Under the pieces are notes generated by a model, which was not told where the DNA came from, made no database searches, and saw only the letters and a list, made by a program, of their open reading frames with translations. A stretch of DNA of 64,000 nt from PALSA-555 sp963821325 (GTDB taxonomy: Bacteria; Actinomycetota; Acidimicrobiia; IMCC26256; PALSA-555), in NCBI GenBank assembly GCA_963821325.1, contig CAWGDC010000005.1:496001-560000 (forward strand), written 5' to 3'. The translations under genes and the position numbers were made by a program. Positions 26,217 to 36,074 of this stretch are shown piece by piece. Each line of letters opens with the position of its first letter. Positions within the stretch are counted from its first letter, which is position 1.

Positions 26217-28460
26217 ATGAGCACCCTCGAGGTCCGTCCCGACCGTCCCGACCGACGGTCGCCGCTGCCCCGCCCCTGGCGGCGCCACCAGGTCGCCGAC
26301 GAGCTCGCCCCGCTGCTGGCCGTGTACCAGAGCCGGCACCGTCGGGCCGACACCGCGCTCATCGAGCGGGCCTTCGACGTCGCCCGCGACGCCCACGCCG
26401 ACCAGGTCCGCCAGTCGGGTGTGCCCTACCTCGAGCACCCGCTCGGCGTGGCGATCATCCTCGCCGAGCTCGGCCTCGACGACGTCACCGTCGCCGGGGC
26501 GCTGCTGCACGACTCGGTGGAGGACACCGCGGTCACCGTCGACGACATCGACGCCGCCTTCGGCGCCGAGCTCGCGGCGATCGTCGACGGGGTCACGAAG
26601 CTGGACCGGCTCCAGTTCGACTCTCGGGAGGCGCAGCAGGCCGCGACGCTGCGCAAGATGCTCGTCGCGATGGCGAGCGACATCCGGGTGCTGCTCATCA
26701 AGCTCGCCGACCGGCTTCACAACATGCGCACGATCGGGTCGCTGCCCGAGGCGAAGCAGCGGCGCATCGCCCAGGAGACCCTCGACATCTACGCGCCGCT
26801 CGCGCACCGGCTCGGCATCCAGGAGCTGAAGTGGCAGCTCGAGGACCTCGCCTTCGAGGTGCTGCACCCGAAGCGGTACGCCGAGATCGAGCAGATGGTC
26901 GCCAGCCGCGCCCCCGCCCGCGAAGAGGAGCTCGACCGGGTCCTGTCCGAGCTGCGGGTCCGGCTCGCCGAGCTGCACATCGACGCGCAGGTGCAGGGCC
27001 GCCGCAAGCACTACTGGTCCGTCTACGAGAAGATGGTCGTGAAGGGCAAGTCGTTCGACGACGTGCAGGACCTCGTCGGCGTGCGGGTCATCGTCGACTC
27101 GGTGAAGGACTGCTACGGGGCGCTCGGCTCGATCCACGCGCTCTGGGCGCCGGTGCAGGGGCGCTTCAAGGACTACATCGCGATGCCGAAGTTCAACCTC
27201 TACCAGTCGCTGCACACGACCGTGGTGGGGCCGGGCGGTCGACCCATCGAGGTGCAGATCCGCACCCGCGAGATGCACCGCCGCGCCGAGTTCGGCATCG
27301 CCGCGCACTGGGGCTACAAGGAGCGCTCACCCGCCGAGGACCTCGCCTGGCTGCAGCGCATGGTCGACTGGCAGCAAGACACCGCGGACCCGACCACGTT
27401 CATGGAGACCCTGAAGGTCGACCTCCACGAGGACGAGGTCTTCGTGTTCACCCCCAAGGGCAAGGTGGTCACGCTGATGTCGCGGGCGTCGCCGGTCGAC
27501 TTCGCCTACGCGATCCACACCGAGGTCGGGCACCGCTGCATCGGCGCGCGGGTGAACGGCCGGCTCGTGCCGCTCGACTCGGCGCTCAGCTCGGGCGACA
27601 CGGTGGAGATCTTCACGAGCAAGGTCGAAGGCGCCGCGCCGAGCCTCGACTGGCTCCAATTCGTCCGCACCCCGAAGGCGAGCAGCAAGATCCGCCAGTG
27701 GTTCTCCCGAGAGCGCCGCGTCGACGCGATGGACACCGGGCGCGACGAGCTCGCGAAGGCGCTCCGCCAGGAGGGCCTCCCCGTCCAGAAGATCACCCGC
27801 TCCGAGGCGCTGAAGGCCGTCGCCGAGGCGCTGCACTACCAGGACCTCGACGCGCTCTACGCCGCGGTCGGGGAACACCACGTGTCCGCCCGTGCCGTCG
27901 CGCAGCGGGTCGACCGCGAGCTGCAAGGCGGCGAGGAGCAGCTCCCGGTCACCACCACCCGGCCGCCGCACACGCCGGGCCGGGAACGCACCCGACGCGT
28001 CGGCGTGCACGTCGAGGGCCTCGACGACGTCATGGTGCGCCTCTCACGGTGCTGCACCCCGGTGCCGGGCGACGAGATCATGGGGTTCGTGACCCGCGGC
28101 CGCGGCGTGTCGGTCCACCGGGCCGACTGCGCGAACGCCACCGCGCTCGCCAACCAGACCCAGCGGGTCATCGACGTCGAGTGGGACCACGACGAGACGG
28201 CCACCTTCTTCGTGTCGATCGAGGTCGAGGCCCTCGACCGCGCCCGGCTGCTGCGCGACGTCGCCCAGGTGCTCGCCGAGAACCACGTCAACATCCTGAA
28301 CAGCACATCGCAGACCTCCCGCGACCGCGTCGCGCACCTCCGCTTCGACTTCGAGCTCGCCGACCCGAGCCACCTCGACTCCATCCTGCAGACGGTGCAG
28401 CGGGTCGACTCGGTGTACGAGGCCCACCGGCTGCTGCCGGGCCACCGCGCCGAGAACTGA
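26217..28460 (+). CDS. relA: Bifunctional (p)ppGpp synthetase/hydrolase Rel
   Basis: 747 residues, intact. The HD hydrolase domain has VTVAGALLHDSVEDTAV (HD pair and ED) and IRVLLIKLADRLHNMRT. The synthetase domain has VYEKMVVKGKSFDDVQDLVG, GVRVIVDSVKDCYGALGSIH and PKFNLYQSLHTTVVGPGGRP, with the EVQIRT strand. The TGS domain (VFVFTPKGKVVTL), helical and zinc-finger-like regions (RLSRCCTPVPGDEIMGFVTR) and the ACT domain at the end are complete. HD and synthetase motifs both look active, so this is the single long Rel enzyme usual in Actinomycetota, controlling the stringent response. Confidence 0.96.
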   Translation: MSTLEVRPDRPDRRSPLPRPWRRHQVADELAPLLAVYQSRHRRADTALIERAFDVARDAHADQVRQSGVPYLEHPLGVAIILAELGLDDVTVAGALLHDSVEDTAVTVDDIDAAFGAELAAIVDGVTKLDRLQFDSREAQQAATLRKMLVAMASDIRVLLIKLADRLHNMRTIGSLPEAKQRRIAQETLDIYAPLAHRLGIQELKWQLEDLAFEVLHPKRYAEIEQMVASRAPAREEELDRVLSELRVRLAELHIDAQVQGRRKHYWSVYEKMVVKGKSFDDVQDLVGVRVIVDSVKDCYGALGSIHALWAPVQGRFKDYIAMPKFNLYQSLHTTVVGPGGRPIEVQIRTREMHRRAEFGIAAHWGYKERSPAEDLAWLQRMVDWQQDTADPTTFMETLKVDLHEDEVFVFTPKGKVVTLMSRASPVDFAYAIHTEVGHRCIGARVNGRLVPLDSALSSGDTVEIFTSKVEGAAPSLDWLQFVRTPKASSKIRQWFSRERRVDAMDTGRDELAKALRQEGLPVQKITRSEALKAVAEALHYQDLDALYAAVGEHHVSARAVAQRVDRELQGGEEQLPVTTTRPPHTPGRERTRRVGVHVEGLDDVMVRLSRCCTPVPGDEIMGFVTRGRGVSVHRADCANATALANQTQRVIDVEWDHDETATFFVSIEVEALDRARLLRDVAQVLAENHVNILNSTSQTSRDRVAHLRFDFELADPSHLDSILQTVQRVDSVYEAHRLLPGHRAEN

Positions 28461-28486
28461 TCGCGGGCGCGCGACGCACCCGCGCG

Positions 28487-28492
28487 TACGAT
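28487..28492 (+). promoter_or_regulatory. -10 box (TACGAT) for leaderless hisS
   Basis: TACGAT is exactly 6 nt before ATG 28499, and no ribosome site is present. Confidence 0.6.
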
Positions 28493-28498
28493 CACCCG

Positions 28499-29779
28499 AT
28501 GGCGGACGGCGAATACCGCGCGCCGGTCGGGACCCACGACGTGCTGCCGCCCGACTCGGGACGCTGGCAGACCCTCGTCGCCACGTTCGCGGCACGGGCC
28601 GCCCGCTTCGGCTACGGGCTCGTCATCACCCCGGTCGTCGAGCATGTCGAGGTGTTCCAGCGCATCGGGACCGGCACCGACGTCGTCGGCAAGGAGATGT
28701 ACGAGCTCACCGACCGGGGCGGGCGGGCGCTCGCGCTGCGCCCGGAGGGGACCGCCCCGGTGGTGCGGGCCTTCGTGCAGCACCGGCCACCCGTCCCGTG
28801 GAAGGTGTGGTACCTCGCCCCCAACTTCCGCTACGAGCGACCCCAGAAGGGCCGCTACCGCCAGCACTGGCAGCTCGGCGCCGAGGTGCTCGGCGTCGAC
28901 GACCCCGACGTCGACGTCGAGGTCATCGCTCTCGCGCACGGCTTCTACCGCGAGGCCGGTCTGCGTGACGTCACGCTGCAGCTGAACTCGATGGGCGCCC
29001 CCGACGACCGGGCGGCGTTCGTGACGCACCTGCGCGAGTACCTGCTGGCGCACACCGACGGCCTCGAGCCGGCGTTCCGGCAACGCGCCGAGACGAACCC
29101 GCTGCGGCTCCTCGACGCGAAGGAGCCGGCGTGGCAGGCGGTGATCGAACGCGCCCCGCAGCTCACCGAGCACCTCGGCGCGGACGCCCGCCGCCACTTC
29201 GAGCGGGTGCAGGCCGGCCTCGACGGGCTCGGCATCGCGTACGAGCTCACCCCGCGGCTGGTCCGCGGCTTCGACTACTACACGAGCACCACGTTCGAGT
29301 TCGCCAGCACCGCGCTCGACGCCGCCCAGAACGCCATCGGGGGCGGCGGCCGCTACGACCAGCTCGCCGAGGAGATGGGCGGCCCGCCGACCCCAGGGAT
29401 CGGGTTCGGCGTTGGCGTCGAGCGGCTCCTCATCGCCGCGGACGCCGAAGAGGCGCTCCTCGCTGCGGGCGCGGGGCTCGACGCGTTCGTCGTCGACGGC
29501 GTCGGGGACCTCACCGCGACGGTGCTCGTCGACGAGCTCCGCGACGCGGGGCTGCGCGCCGACCGCGCGTACGGCGGGCGGTCGGTGAAGGCGCAGTGGA
29601 AGCTCGCCGACCGGTCCGGGGCCCGCTTCGGCGTCATGATCGGCGCGGCCGAGGCCGGCCGTGGCACCGTCGGCGTGAAGGACCTGGCGAGCGGGGCGCA
29701 GCTCGAGGTGCCACGCGAGCAGGTCGCGGGCTGGCTGCGCGCCCGTACCGAGACCGACGGCCGGGGGGCCGAACGGTGA
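28499..29779 (+). CDS. hisS: Histidyl-tRNA synthetase
   Basis: 426 residues, intact. Class II motifs: motif 1 near GLVITPVVEHVEVFQRIGTG, motif 2 YLAPNFRYERPQKGRYRQHW with QLGAEVLG, the histidine-specific GLVRGFDYYTS-type segment LVRGFDYYTSTTFEFAS, motif 3 GIGFGVGVERLLIA. A C-terminal anticodon domain follows. The start ATG 28499 is set by the leaderless -10 spacing. The stop overlaps the aspS GTG (GTGA). Confidence 0.96.
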   Translation: MADGEYRAPVGTHDVLPPDSGRWQTLVATFAARAARFGYGLVITPVVEHVEVFQRIGTGTDVVGKEMYELTDRGGRALALRPEGTAPVVRAFVQHRPPVPWKVWYLAPNFRYERPQKGRYRQHWQLGAEVLGVDDPDVDVEVIALAHGFYREAGLRDVTLQLNSMGAPDDRAAFVTHLREYLLAHTDGLEPAFRQRAETNPLRLLDAKEPAWQAVIERAPQLTEHLGADARRHFERVQAGLDGLGIAYELTPRLVRGFDYYTSTTFEFASTALDAAQNAIGGGGRYDQLAEEMGGPPTPGIGFGVGVERLLIAADAEEALLAAGAGLDAFVVDGVGDLTATVLVDELRDAGLRADRAYGGRSVKAQWKLADRSGARFGVMIGAAEAGRGTVGVKDLASGAQLEVPREQVAGWLRARTETDGRGAER

Positions 29780-31536
29780 GCACGTCGATGCGGACCCACC
29801 GGGCCGGTGACCTGCGCCGCGGGGACGTCGACACCGACGTGACCCTGTGCGGGTGGGTCGCGGCGCGCCGCGACCACGGCGGGGTCGTGTTCCTCGACCT
29901 GCGCGACGTCGCGGGCATCGTCCAGGTCGTCTGCGACCCGGCGTCCGTCGCCGGGGCCGACCCGCACAGCCTCCGCGCCGAGTACGTCCTCGCGGTGCAG
30001 GGCCGGGTCCAGCCCCGCCCGGAGGGGACGGTCAACGCCGAGCTTCCCACCGGCGACGTCGAGGTCACCGCGGGTCACGTCGAGATCCTCAACCGGGCCG
30101 AGCCGCCGCCGATCCCGATCAACGAGCGGGTCGAGGCCGACGAGACGCTGCGGCTCCGCTACCGGTACCTGGACCTGCGCTCCGACCGGCTGCAACGGAA
30201 CCTGCACCTACGCGCCACGGTGAACCGGGCGCTGCGCGGCGCGCTCGACGACGCCGGGTTCACCGAGGTCGAGACCCCGCTGCTCATCGCGTCGACCCCC
30301 GAGGGCGCCCGGGACTTCGTCGTCCCGGCGCGGCGCCACCCCGGGTCGTTCTACGCCCTGCCCCAGAGCCCCCAGCTGTTCAAGCAGCTGCTCATGGTCG
30401 GCGGGGTCGACCGCTACTACCAGCTGGCCCGCTGCCTGCGCGACGAGGACATGCGCGCCGACCGCCAGTTCGAGTTCACCCAGCTCGACGCCGAGATGAG
30501 CTTCGCCGACGCGGACGACGTCATGGCCGTCGCCGACCAGGCGGTCGCCGCGGCGTTGACCGCCGCGACGGGCACACCACCGCCATCCCCGACGCGGCTC
30601 ACCTGGCACGACGCGATGGCCCGATACGGGACCGAGAAGCCGGACCTGCGCGTCGACCTCGAGATCGTCGACGTCGCCGCCGCGGTGGCCGGCACCGAGT
30701 TCCGCGCCTTCCAGGCGGAGGCCGTGCGGGGCCTGTGCGTCCGCGGCGCCGGCGACCTCGCCCGCAGCCGCCTCGACGCGCTCATCGCGCGCGCGCAGAC
30801 GCTCGGCGCCGCCGGGCTCGTCTGGCTGCGGGTCGGCGACGGCGGAGCCCTCGACTCGCCGGTGCGGCGCTTCCTGTCCGACGACGAGGCCGCCGCGCTC
30901 GTCGACGCGTTCACCGCCCGCCCCGGCGACCTGCTGCTCCTCGTGGCGGGACCCGCCGAGACGTGCGCCTCGGTGCTCGGGCACCTGCGCGTCGAGGTGG
31001 CAGCGCCGCCACCCGACGCGCCGCTCGCCCTCGTCTGGATCGTCGACTTCCCCCTCTTCGAGGGGCTCGACGACGCGGGACGGCCCATCCCGGCGCACCA
31101 TCCGTTCACCGCGCCGCACCCCGACGACGTGGCGCGCCTCGAGCAGGGCGCGGGCGCCGCGCTGCTCGACGTGCGGTCGCGCTCGTACGACCTGGTCCTG
31201 AACGGCTGGGAGCTCGCCTCGGGCAGCGTCCGGATCCACGACCCCGACCTTCAGGCGCGGGTGTTCGCCGTGCTCGGCATCGACGACGCCACCGCGCGGG
31301 CCCGTTTCGGGTTCCTCCTCGACGCCTTCCGCTACGGCGCGCCACCCCACGCCGGGTTCGGGCTCGGCATCGACCGGCTCGTGGCCGTGCTGGCCGGGGA
31401 GGACAACATCCGGGAGGTCATCGCCTTCCCGAAGACCCAGTCCGGTGCCGACCCGCTGACCGGCGCGCCGACCCCGATCGACGCCGCGCAGCTCCGCGAC
31501 CTCGGCTTGAGTGTCACGCGTCGAGCCCAGCCGTAG
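29776..31536 (+). CDS. aspS: Aspartyl-tRNA synthetase, bacterial type
   Basis: 586 residues, intact, from GTG 29776. An N-terminal OB anticodon domain (LCGWVAARRDHGGVVFLDLR), class II motifs with LPQSPQLFKQLLMVGGVDRY, YQLARCLRDEDMRADRQFEF and TQLDAEMSF, the bacterial GAD insertion domain in the middle (FRAFQAEAVRGLCVRGAGDL), and motif 3 GFGLGIDRLVAVLAGEDNIR. The His in RRDHGG is the residue that I recall in non-discriminating AspRS, which also charge tRNA-Asn for GatCAB; this is a hint only. The stop lies within the rarA -10 box. Confidence 0.95.
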   Translation: MSTSMRTHRAGDLRRGDVDTDVTLCGWVAARRDHGGVVFLDLRDVAGIVQVVCDPASVAGADPHSLRAEYVLAVQGRVQPRPEGTVNAELPTGDVEVTAGHVEILNRAEPPPIPINERVEADETLRLRYRYLDLRSDRLQRNLHLRATVNRALRGALDDAGFTEVETPLLIASTPEGARDFVVPARRHPGSFYALPQSPQLFKQLLMVGGVDRYYQLARCLRDEDMRADRQFEFTQLDAEMSFADADDVMAVADQAVAAALTAATGTPPPSPTRLTWHDAMARYGTEKPDLRVDLEIVDVAAAVAGTEFRAFQAEAVRGLCVRGAGDLARSRLDALIARAQTLGAAGLVWLRVGDGGALDSPVRRFLSDDEAAALVDAFTARPGDLLLLVAGPAETCASVLGHLRVEVAAPPPDAPLALVWIVDFPLFEGLDDAGRPIPAHHPFTAPHPDDVARLEQGAGAALLDVRSRSYDLVLNGWELASGSVRIHDPDLQARVFAVLGIDDATARARFGFLLDAFRYGAPPHAGFGLGIDRLVAVLAGEDNIREVIAFPKTQSGADPLTGAPTPIDAAQLRDLGLSVTRRAQP

Positions 31537-31539
31537 CAT
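31534..31539 (+). promoter_or_regulatory. -10 box (TAGCAT) for leaderless rarA
   Basis: TAGCAT starts at the TAG stop of aspS and is 7 nt before GTG 31547. Confidence 0.55.
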
Positions 31540-31546
31540 TCGGCCG

Positions 31547-32863
31547 GTGGCCGACCTGTTCAGCAGCGCCGTCGAGGAGCGCCTCGCCCGGCGGGCACCG
31601 CTCGCGGCCCGGCTGCGGCCCCGCACCCTCGACGAGGTCGTCGGCCAGGCCGCGCTGCTCGGCCCGGGCCGGCCGCTGCGGGCCCTCATCGAGGGGGACC
31701 GGCTGTCGTCGGTCGTGCTCTACGGGCCGCCCGGCACCGGCAAGACGACGATCGCGCGGCTCGTCGCGGGCGCGACCCAGAAGGCGTTCGAGCCGCTGTC
31801 CGCGGTGAACGCCGGGGTGAAGGAGGTGCGCGAGGTGGCCGCCCGCGCGCAGGCCCGGCTGGGGGAGCACGGGCAGGGCACGATCCTGTTCCTCGACGAG
31901 GTGCACCGGTTCAGCCGCACCCAGCAGGACGCGCTGCTGCCCCACGTCGAGGAGGGCCTCCTCGTCCTGATCGGCGCGACGACGGAGAACCCGTTCTTCT
32001 CGCTGACCGGACCGCTGCTGTCGCGCTCGTCGCTGTTCCGCCTCGAGCCGCTCGACCCGGCCGCGCTCGACGAGCTCGTCGACCGGGCGCTGACCGACCC
32101 GCGGGGGCTCGGCGACGACCACCTGCGCCTCGACGACGAGGCCCGCGCCCACCTCGTCACCCGCGCCGACGGCGACGCCCGCCATGTCCTCACCTCGCTC
32201 GACGTCGCCGCCGCGCTGGCGCTCGAGGCCGGCCGGGACACCGTCGGCCTGGCCGACGCGGAGGCGGCGATGGCGCTGCGCGCCCTGCGCTACGGCGACG
32301 ACGAGCACTACGACGTGCTGTCGGCGTTCATCAAGAGCATCCGGGGATCGGACCCCGACGCCGGCCTCTACTGGCTGGCCCACATGCTCGAGGCGGGGGA
32401 GGACGCCCGGCTCATCGCCCGGCGGCTCGTCATCCTCGCCTCCGAGGACGTGGGGCTCGCCGACCCGCAGGGCCTCCTCGTCGCCGACGCCGCGGCGCGC
32501 GCCGTCGAGTTCGTCGGGCTGCCCGAGGCCCGGCTGAACCTGGCGCAGGCCGTCCTCTATCTGGCCCGCGCGCCGAAGTCGAACTCGGTGCTCACCGCGC
32601 TCGACGCGGCGACGCACGACATCCGCGACGGCGCCCCGGCCCGCGTGCCGGTGCACCTCCGCGACGCGTCGTACCCGGGCGCGGCGCACCTCGGGCACGG
32701 CGACGGCTACCAGTACCCGCACGCCGACCCGACCGGCTGGGTCCCGCAGGCGTACCGGCCACCCGAGGCCGAGGACCATCGCTACTACCGGGCGAGCGGC
32801 CACGGCGACGACGTCGACGTCGCCCCCGGCGACGACCGCCAACGCGCCGGGCCGGGGACGTGA
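31547..32863 (+). CDS. rarA: Replication-associated recombination protein RarA (MgsA), AAA+ ATPase
   Basis: 438 residues, intact. PLAARLRPRTLDEVVGQAAL, Walker A YGPPGTGKTTIARLVA, Walker B ILFLDEVHRFSRTQQDALLP, sensor 1 IGATTENPFFSLTGPLLSRS, and the C-terminal tetramerisation domain with SAFIKSIRGSDPDAGLYWLA and RRLVILASEDVGLADP. The family acts at stalled replication forks. The C-terminus is extended by about 30 acidic and polar residues (HGDDVDVAPGDDRQ). GTGA overlap with the next gene. Confidence 0.94.
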   Translation: MADLFSSAVEERLARRAPLAARLRPRTLDEVVGQAALLGPGRPLRALIEGDRLSSVVLYGPPGTGKTTIARLVAGATQKAFEPLSAVNAGVKEVREVAARAQARLGEHGQGTILFLDEVHRFSRTQQDALLPHVEEGLLVLIGATTENPFFSLTGPLLSRSSLFRLEPLDPAALDELVDRALTDPRGLGDDHLRLDDEARAHLVTRADGDARHVLTSLDVAAALALEAGRDTVGLADAEAAMALRALRYGDDEHYDVLSAFIKSIRGSDPDAGLYWLAHMLEAGEDARLIARRLVILASEDVGLADPQGLLVADAAARAVEFVGLPEARLNLAQAVLYLARAPKSNSVLTALDAATHDIRDGAPARVPVHLRDASYPGAAHLGHGDGYQYPHADPTGWVPQAYRPPEAEDHRYYRASGHGDDVDVAPGDDRQRAGPGT

Positions 32864-33204
32864 GCACCGCCGCCTGGGTCCTGGTCGCCGCGCTCACCGT
32901 GGTGGTGCTCGTCCTCGCCGCCGACGCGGCCCGGACCCGACGCGCCGCGGCCCGCACCACGGCGCGCGTCGCCGACCTCGAACGGCGCCTCGCCGCCGTC
33001 GACGCCGCGAGCGCGCACGCCCTCGACACGGCACGCGACGCCGCGGCCCGGGCCCGCCGCGCCGCCGGCGACGCCGAGCCCGCGGGGCCGCGCGTCGTGC
33101 TCGAACCGGTCACCGGCCCGCTCGTGAAGGCGGTGGCGCTCAGCGCGGGCGCCCGCCGCACCGTGACCCGCCTGACCCGCGCCGCCTGGGGCCGGTCCCG
33201 GTGA
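32860..33204 (+). CDS. Membrane-anchored coiled-coil protein (DUF948-like)
   Basis: 114 residues. An N-terminal membrane helix (AAWVLVAALTVVVLVLAADA) is followed by an Ala/Arg/Glu-rich coiled coil (VADLERRLAAVDAASAHALD) and a tail LVKAVALSAGARRTVTRLTR. Between rarA and alaS, Actinomycetota often carry a DUF948 protein followed by a DUF6167 protein, and the size and topology fit. Function unknown. Overlaps both neighbours by 4 bp. Confidence 0.7.
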   Translation: MSTAAWVLVAALTVVVLVLAADAARTRRAAARTTARVADLERRLAAVDAASAHALDTARDAAARARRAAGDAEPAGPRVVLEPVTGPLVKAVALSAGARRTVTRLTRAAWGRSR

Positions 33205-33440
33205 CCCGCCGGGCGTTCTGGGTGACGGTCGGGTTCGGCCTCGGCGTGGCCGCGGCGACCCGCGCGCGCCGCCACGTCGACGCCGCGACGCGCGTCCCGG
33301 CTCGGCTCGCCGACCGGGTCCGCCGCGACGTCGTCGACGCGCTCGCCGACGGCCGCGACGAGATGCAGGGCCGCGAAGCGCGGCTGCGACGCGTGCTCGC
33401 CGCACCGAACGTCGACGAGGACGACACCCCCGGGCGGTAG
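33201..33440 (+). CDS. Small conserved protein before alaS (DUF6167-like)
   Basis: 79 residues from GTG 33201. A short hydrophobic N-terminus (RRAFWVTVGFGLGVAAATRA) precedes a helical Arg/Asp-rich tail (VDALADGRDEMQGREARLRR). The family assignment rests mainly on position and overall shape. The TAG stop (33438-33440) is part of the alaS -10 box. Confidence 0.65.
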   Translation: MTRRAFWVTVGFGLGVAAATRARRHVDAATRVPARLADRVRRDVVDALADGRDEMQGREARLRRVLAAPNVDEDDTPGR

Positions 33441-33443
33441 CCT
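33438..33443 (+). promoter_or_regulatory. -10 box (TAGCCT) for leaderless alaS
   Basis: TAGCCT-GGCGTC-GTG: six nucleotides between the box and GTG 33450. The same 16-nt sequence (GTAGCCTGGCGTCGTG) precedes def at 61214. Confidence 0.6.
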
Positions 33444-33449
33444 GGCGTC

Positions 33450-36066
33450 GTGGCACCGCGTACCGCGGCGGAACTTCGCGTGGCGTTCCGTGACTTCTTC
33501 GCGGCGCGTGGCCACACGCCGGTCCCGTCGGCCGGGCTGATCCCGCACGACCCGACCGTGCTGTTCACCGTGGCCGGGATGGTGCCGTTCAAGCCGTACT
33601 TCGTCGGCGACGAGACGCCCCCGTGGCCGCGGGCCGTGTCGGTCCAGAAGTGCGTCCGTGCCGGCGGGAAGCACAACGACCTCGACGACATCGGGCGCAC
33701 GAACCGGCATTTCAGCTTCTTCGAGATGCTCGGCAACTTCAGCTTCGGCGACTACTTCAAGGCCGAGGCGATCCCGTGGGCCTGGGAGTTCGTCACCCAG
33801 GTCCTCGAGCTCGACCCGGAGCGCCTGTGGGTGACCGTCCACGTCTCCGACGACGACGCCGCCGGGATCTGGCAGCGCGAGGTCGGGCTGCCGCCGGCGC
33901 GGATCCAGCGTCTCGACGAGGACAACGTGTGGCGGATGGGCGACACCGGGCCGTGCGGCGTGTCGTCGGAGCTGTTCTGGGACCTCGGCGACGGCTACGG
34001 GGCCGACGGGGGACCCGCCCACGGGTCGGCGGACCGCTTCATCGAGCTGTGGAACCTGGTGTTCATGCAGTTCGACCAGCGCGAGGACGGCCAGGTCCCG
34101 CTGCCCCACCCGAGCATCGACACCGGCGCCGGTCTCGAGCGCAAGCTCATGGCGCTGCAGGACGTCGAGTCGATCTTCGACATCGACGTGTTCGCCCCGC
34201 TCGTGCAGACCGCCGAGCGGGCCACCGGCGTCACCTACGGCCGCAAAGCCGACCTCGACGTGTCGCTGCGGATCCTCGCCGAGCACGCCCGCACCATGAC
34301 CTTCCTCATCGCCGACGGCGTCGTGCCGTCCAACGAGGAGCGCGGCTACGTGCTGCGCCGCATCATCCGCCGCGCCGTGCGCCACGCCTTCCTCCTCGGC
34401 GCGCGGGAGGTCGTCACCCCCGAGCTCGTCGACGCGACCGTCGCGGTGATGGGCGACGCCTACCCCGAGGTCGTCGCCCAGCACGACCTCGTCCGCCGCA
34501 CCGTGCGACGCGAGGAGGAGCGGTTCCGCCAGACGCTCGAGCGCGGCCTCGACGTCCTCGACGACCTGCTCGGCAAGGGTGACGTCGGGGGCGACGACGC
34601 GTTCTTCCTCCACGACACGCTGGGCTTCCCCGTCGACCTCACCCGTGAGATCGCCGAGGAACGCGGCCGGCGGGTCGACGTCCCCGGCTTCGAATCCCAG
34701 ATGCAAGCTCAGCGGGCCCGCGCCGAGCGCGGCCCGCAAGGCGGGCACGACCACCACCGTCGCCGGCGTGTACCGGGAGGTGCTCGAGGCGAGCGGACCG
34801 ACCGAGTTCACCGGCCGCGTCGAGTACGAGACCGCCGACGCGGCCGTCGTCGCGCTCGTCGTCGACCAGCACCGGGTCGCCGAGGTGACCGGCGGGGCCG
34901 TCGACGTGGTGCTCGACCGCACCCCCTTCTACGCGGAATCCGGCGGGCAGGTCGGCGACACCGGTCGGCTGACCGGCCCGCACGGCACGGTCCGGGTCCT
35001 CGACACGACCTACGGGCTGCCCGGCCTCGTCGTGCACCACGGCGAGCTCGAGACCGGCGCGATCAGCGTCGGCGACCGCGTGCTCGCCGCCATCGACGGT
35101 GCCCGACGCGACCGGATCCGCCGCAACCACACCGCGACCCACCTGCTGCACTGGGCGCTGCGCGAGGTGCTCGGCACCGACGTCAAGCAGGCCGGCTCGC
35201 TCGTCGCACCCGACCGGCTCCGCTTCGACTTCAGCCACGAGCGGGCCGTCACCCCCGACGAGCTCGAGCAGGTCGAGACGCTCGCCAACGCCGAGGTGAT
35301 CACCGACGCGCCCGTCCGCCACTACGAGACCACGAAGGACCACGCCGACTCGCTCGGCGCGATCGCGTTCTTCGGCGACAAGTACGGCGACCTGGTCCGG
35401 GTCCTCGAGGCGGGGGAGCACTCCCTCGAGCTATGCGGCGGCACCCACGTCCACGCCCTCGGGTTCATCGGCCCGATCAAGATCGTGAGCGAGAGCTCGG
35501 TGGGCGCCAACCTGCGCCGCATCGAGGCCGTCACCGGCCAGGACGCCCTCGACCACATCCGCAGCGAGGAGCACGCCCTCCGCGCCGCGGCGCACGCCCT
35601 GCGGGTCAAGCCCGACGAGCTGGCCGACCGCGTCGAGCGCCTCCGCGACGAGGTCAAAGCCCTCCACGGCGAGCTCGCCGCGCAGCGCAGCAAAGACGCG
35701 GTCGCCGACGCCTCCCGCCTCGCCGCCACCGCGGTCGACGGGCTCGTCGTGGCGCGCCGCGACGGGCTCCCCACCGACGCGCTGCGCCGCCTGGCGCTCG
35801 CCATCCGCGACGAGCTCGGCGACGGCATCGTCGGGCTGCTCGGCGCCACCGGTGACGGGAGCAGCGCCTCGGTCGTCGTCGCCGTGTCCCCCGAGCGCGT
35901 CGCGGCCGGCGTGTCCGCCCGCGACCTCGCCGCCCCGGCCGCGCAGCGTCTCGGGGGCGGGACGAGCAAGGGCGCCGACGTCGCGGTCGGCGGTGGTCGC
36001 CACCCCGACGCGCTCGACGACGCCGAGGCCGCGCTCACGGACGCGGCCCGGGCCGCGCTCCGCTGA
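33450..36066 (+). CDS. alaS: Alanyl-tRNA synthetase, one frameshift
   Basis: About 871 residues. The N-terminal catalytic core shows RDFFAARGHTPVPSAGLIPH, RAGGKHNDLDDIGRTNRHFS and FFEMLGNFSFGDYFKAEAIP. A +1 shift near 34724 (after MQAQRARA) joins to ARKAGTTTTVAGVYRE. The editing domain has RRNHTATHLLHWALRE (HxxxH) and LELCGGTHVHALG (CxxxH) zinc ligands. The C-Ala domain ends GGRHPDALDDAEAALTDAA. The leaderless promoter defines GTG 33450. Confidence 0.95.
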
Positions 36067-36074
36067 CCCGCCCG

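Noticed and set aside
26831..28480. Long open frame parallel to relA
   Set aside because: An out-of-frame shadow with Arg/Pro/Gly-rich translation; only the hisS part after 28499 in that frame is real.
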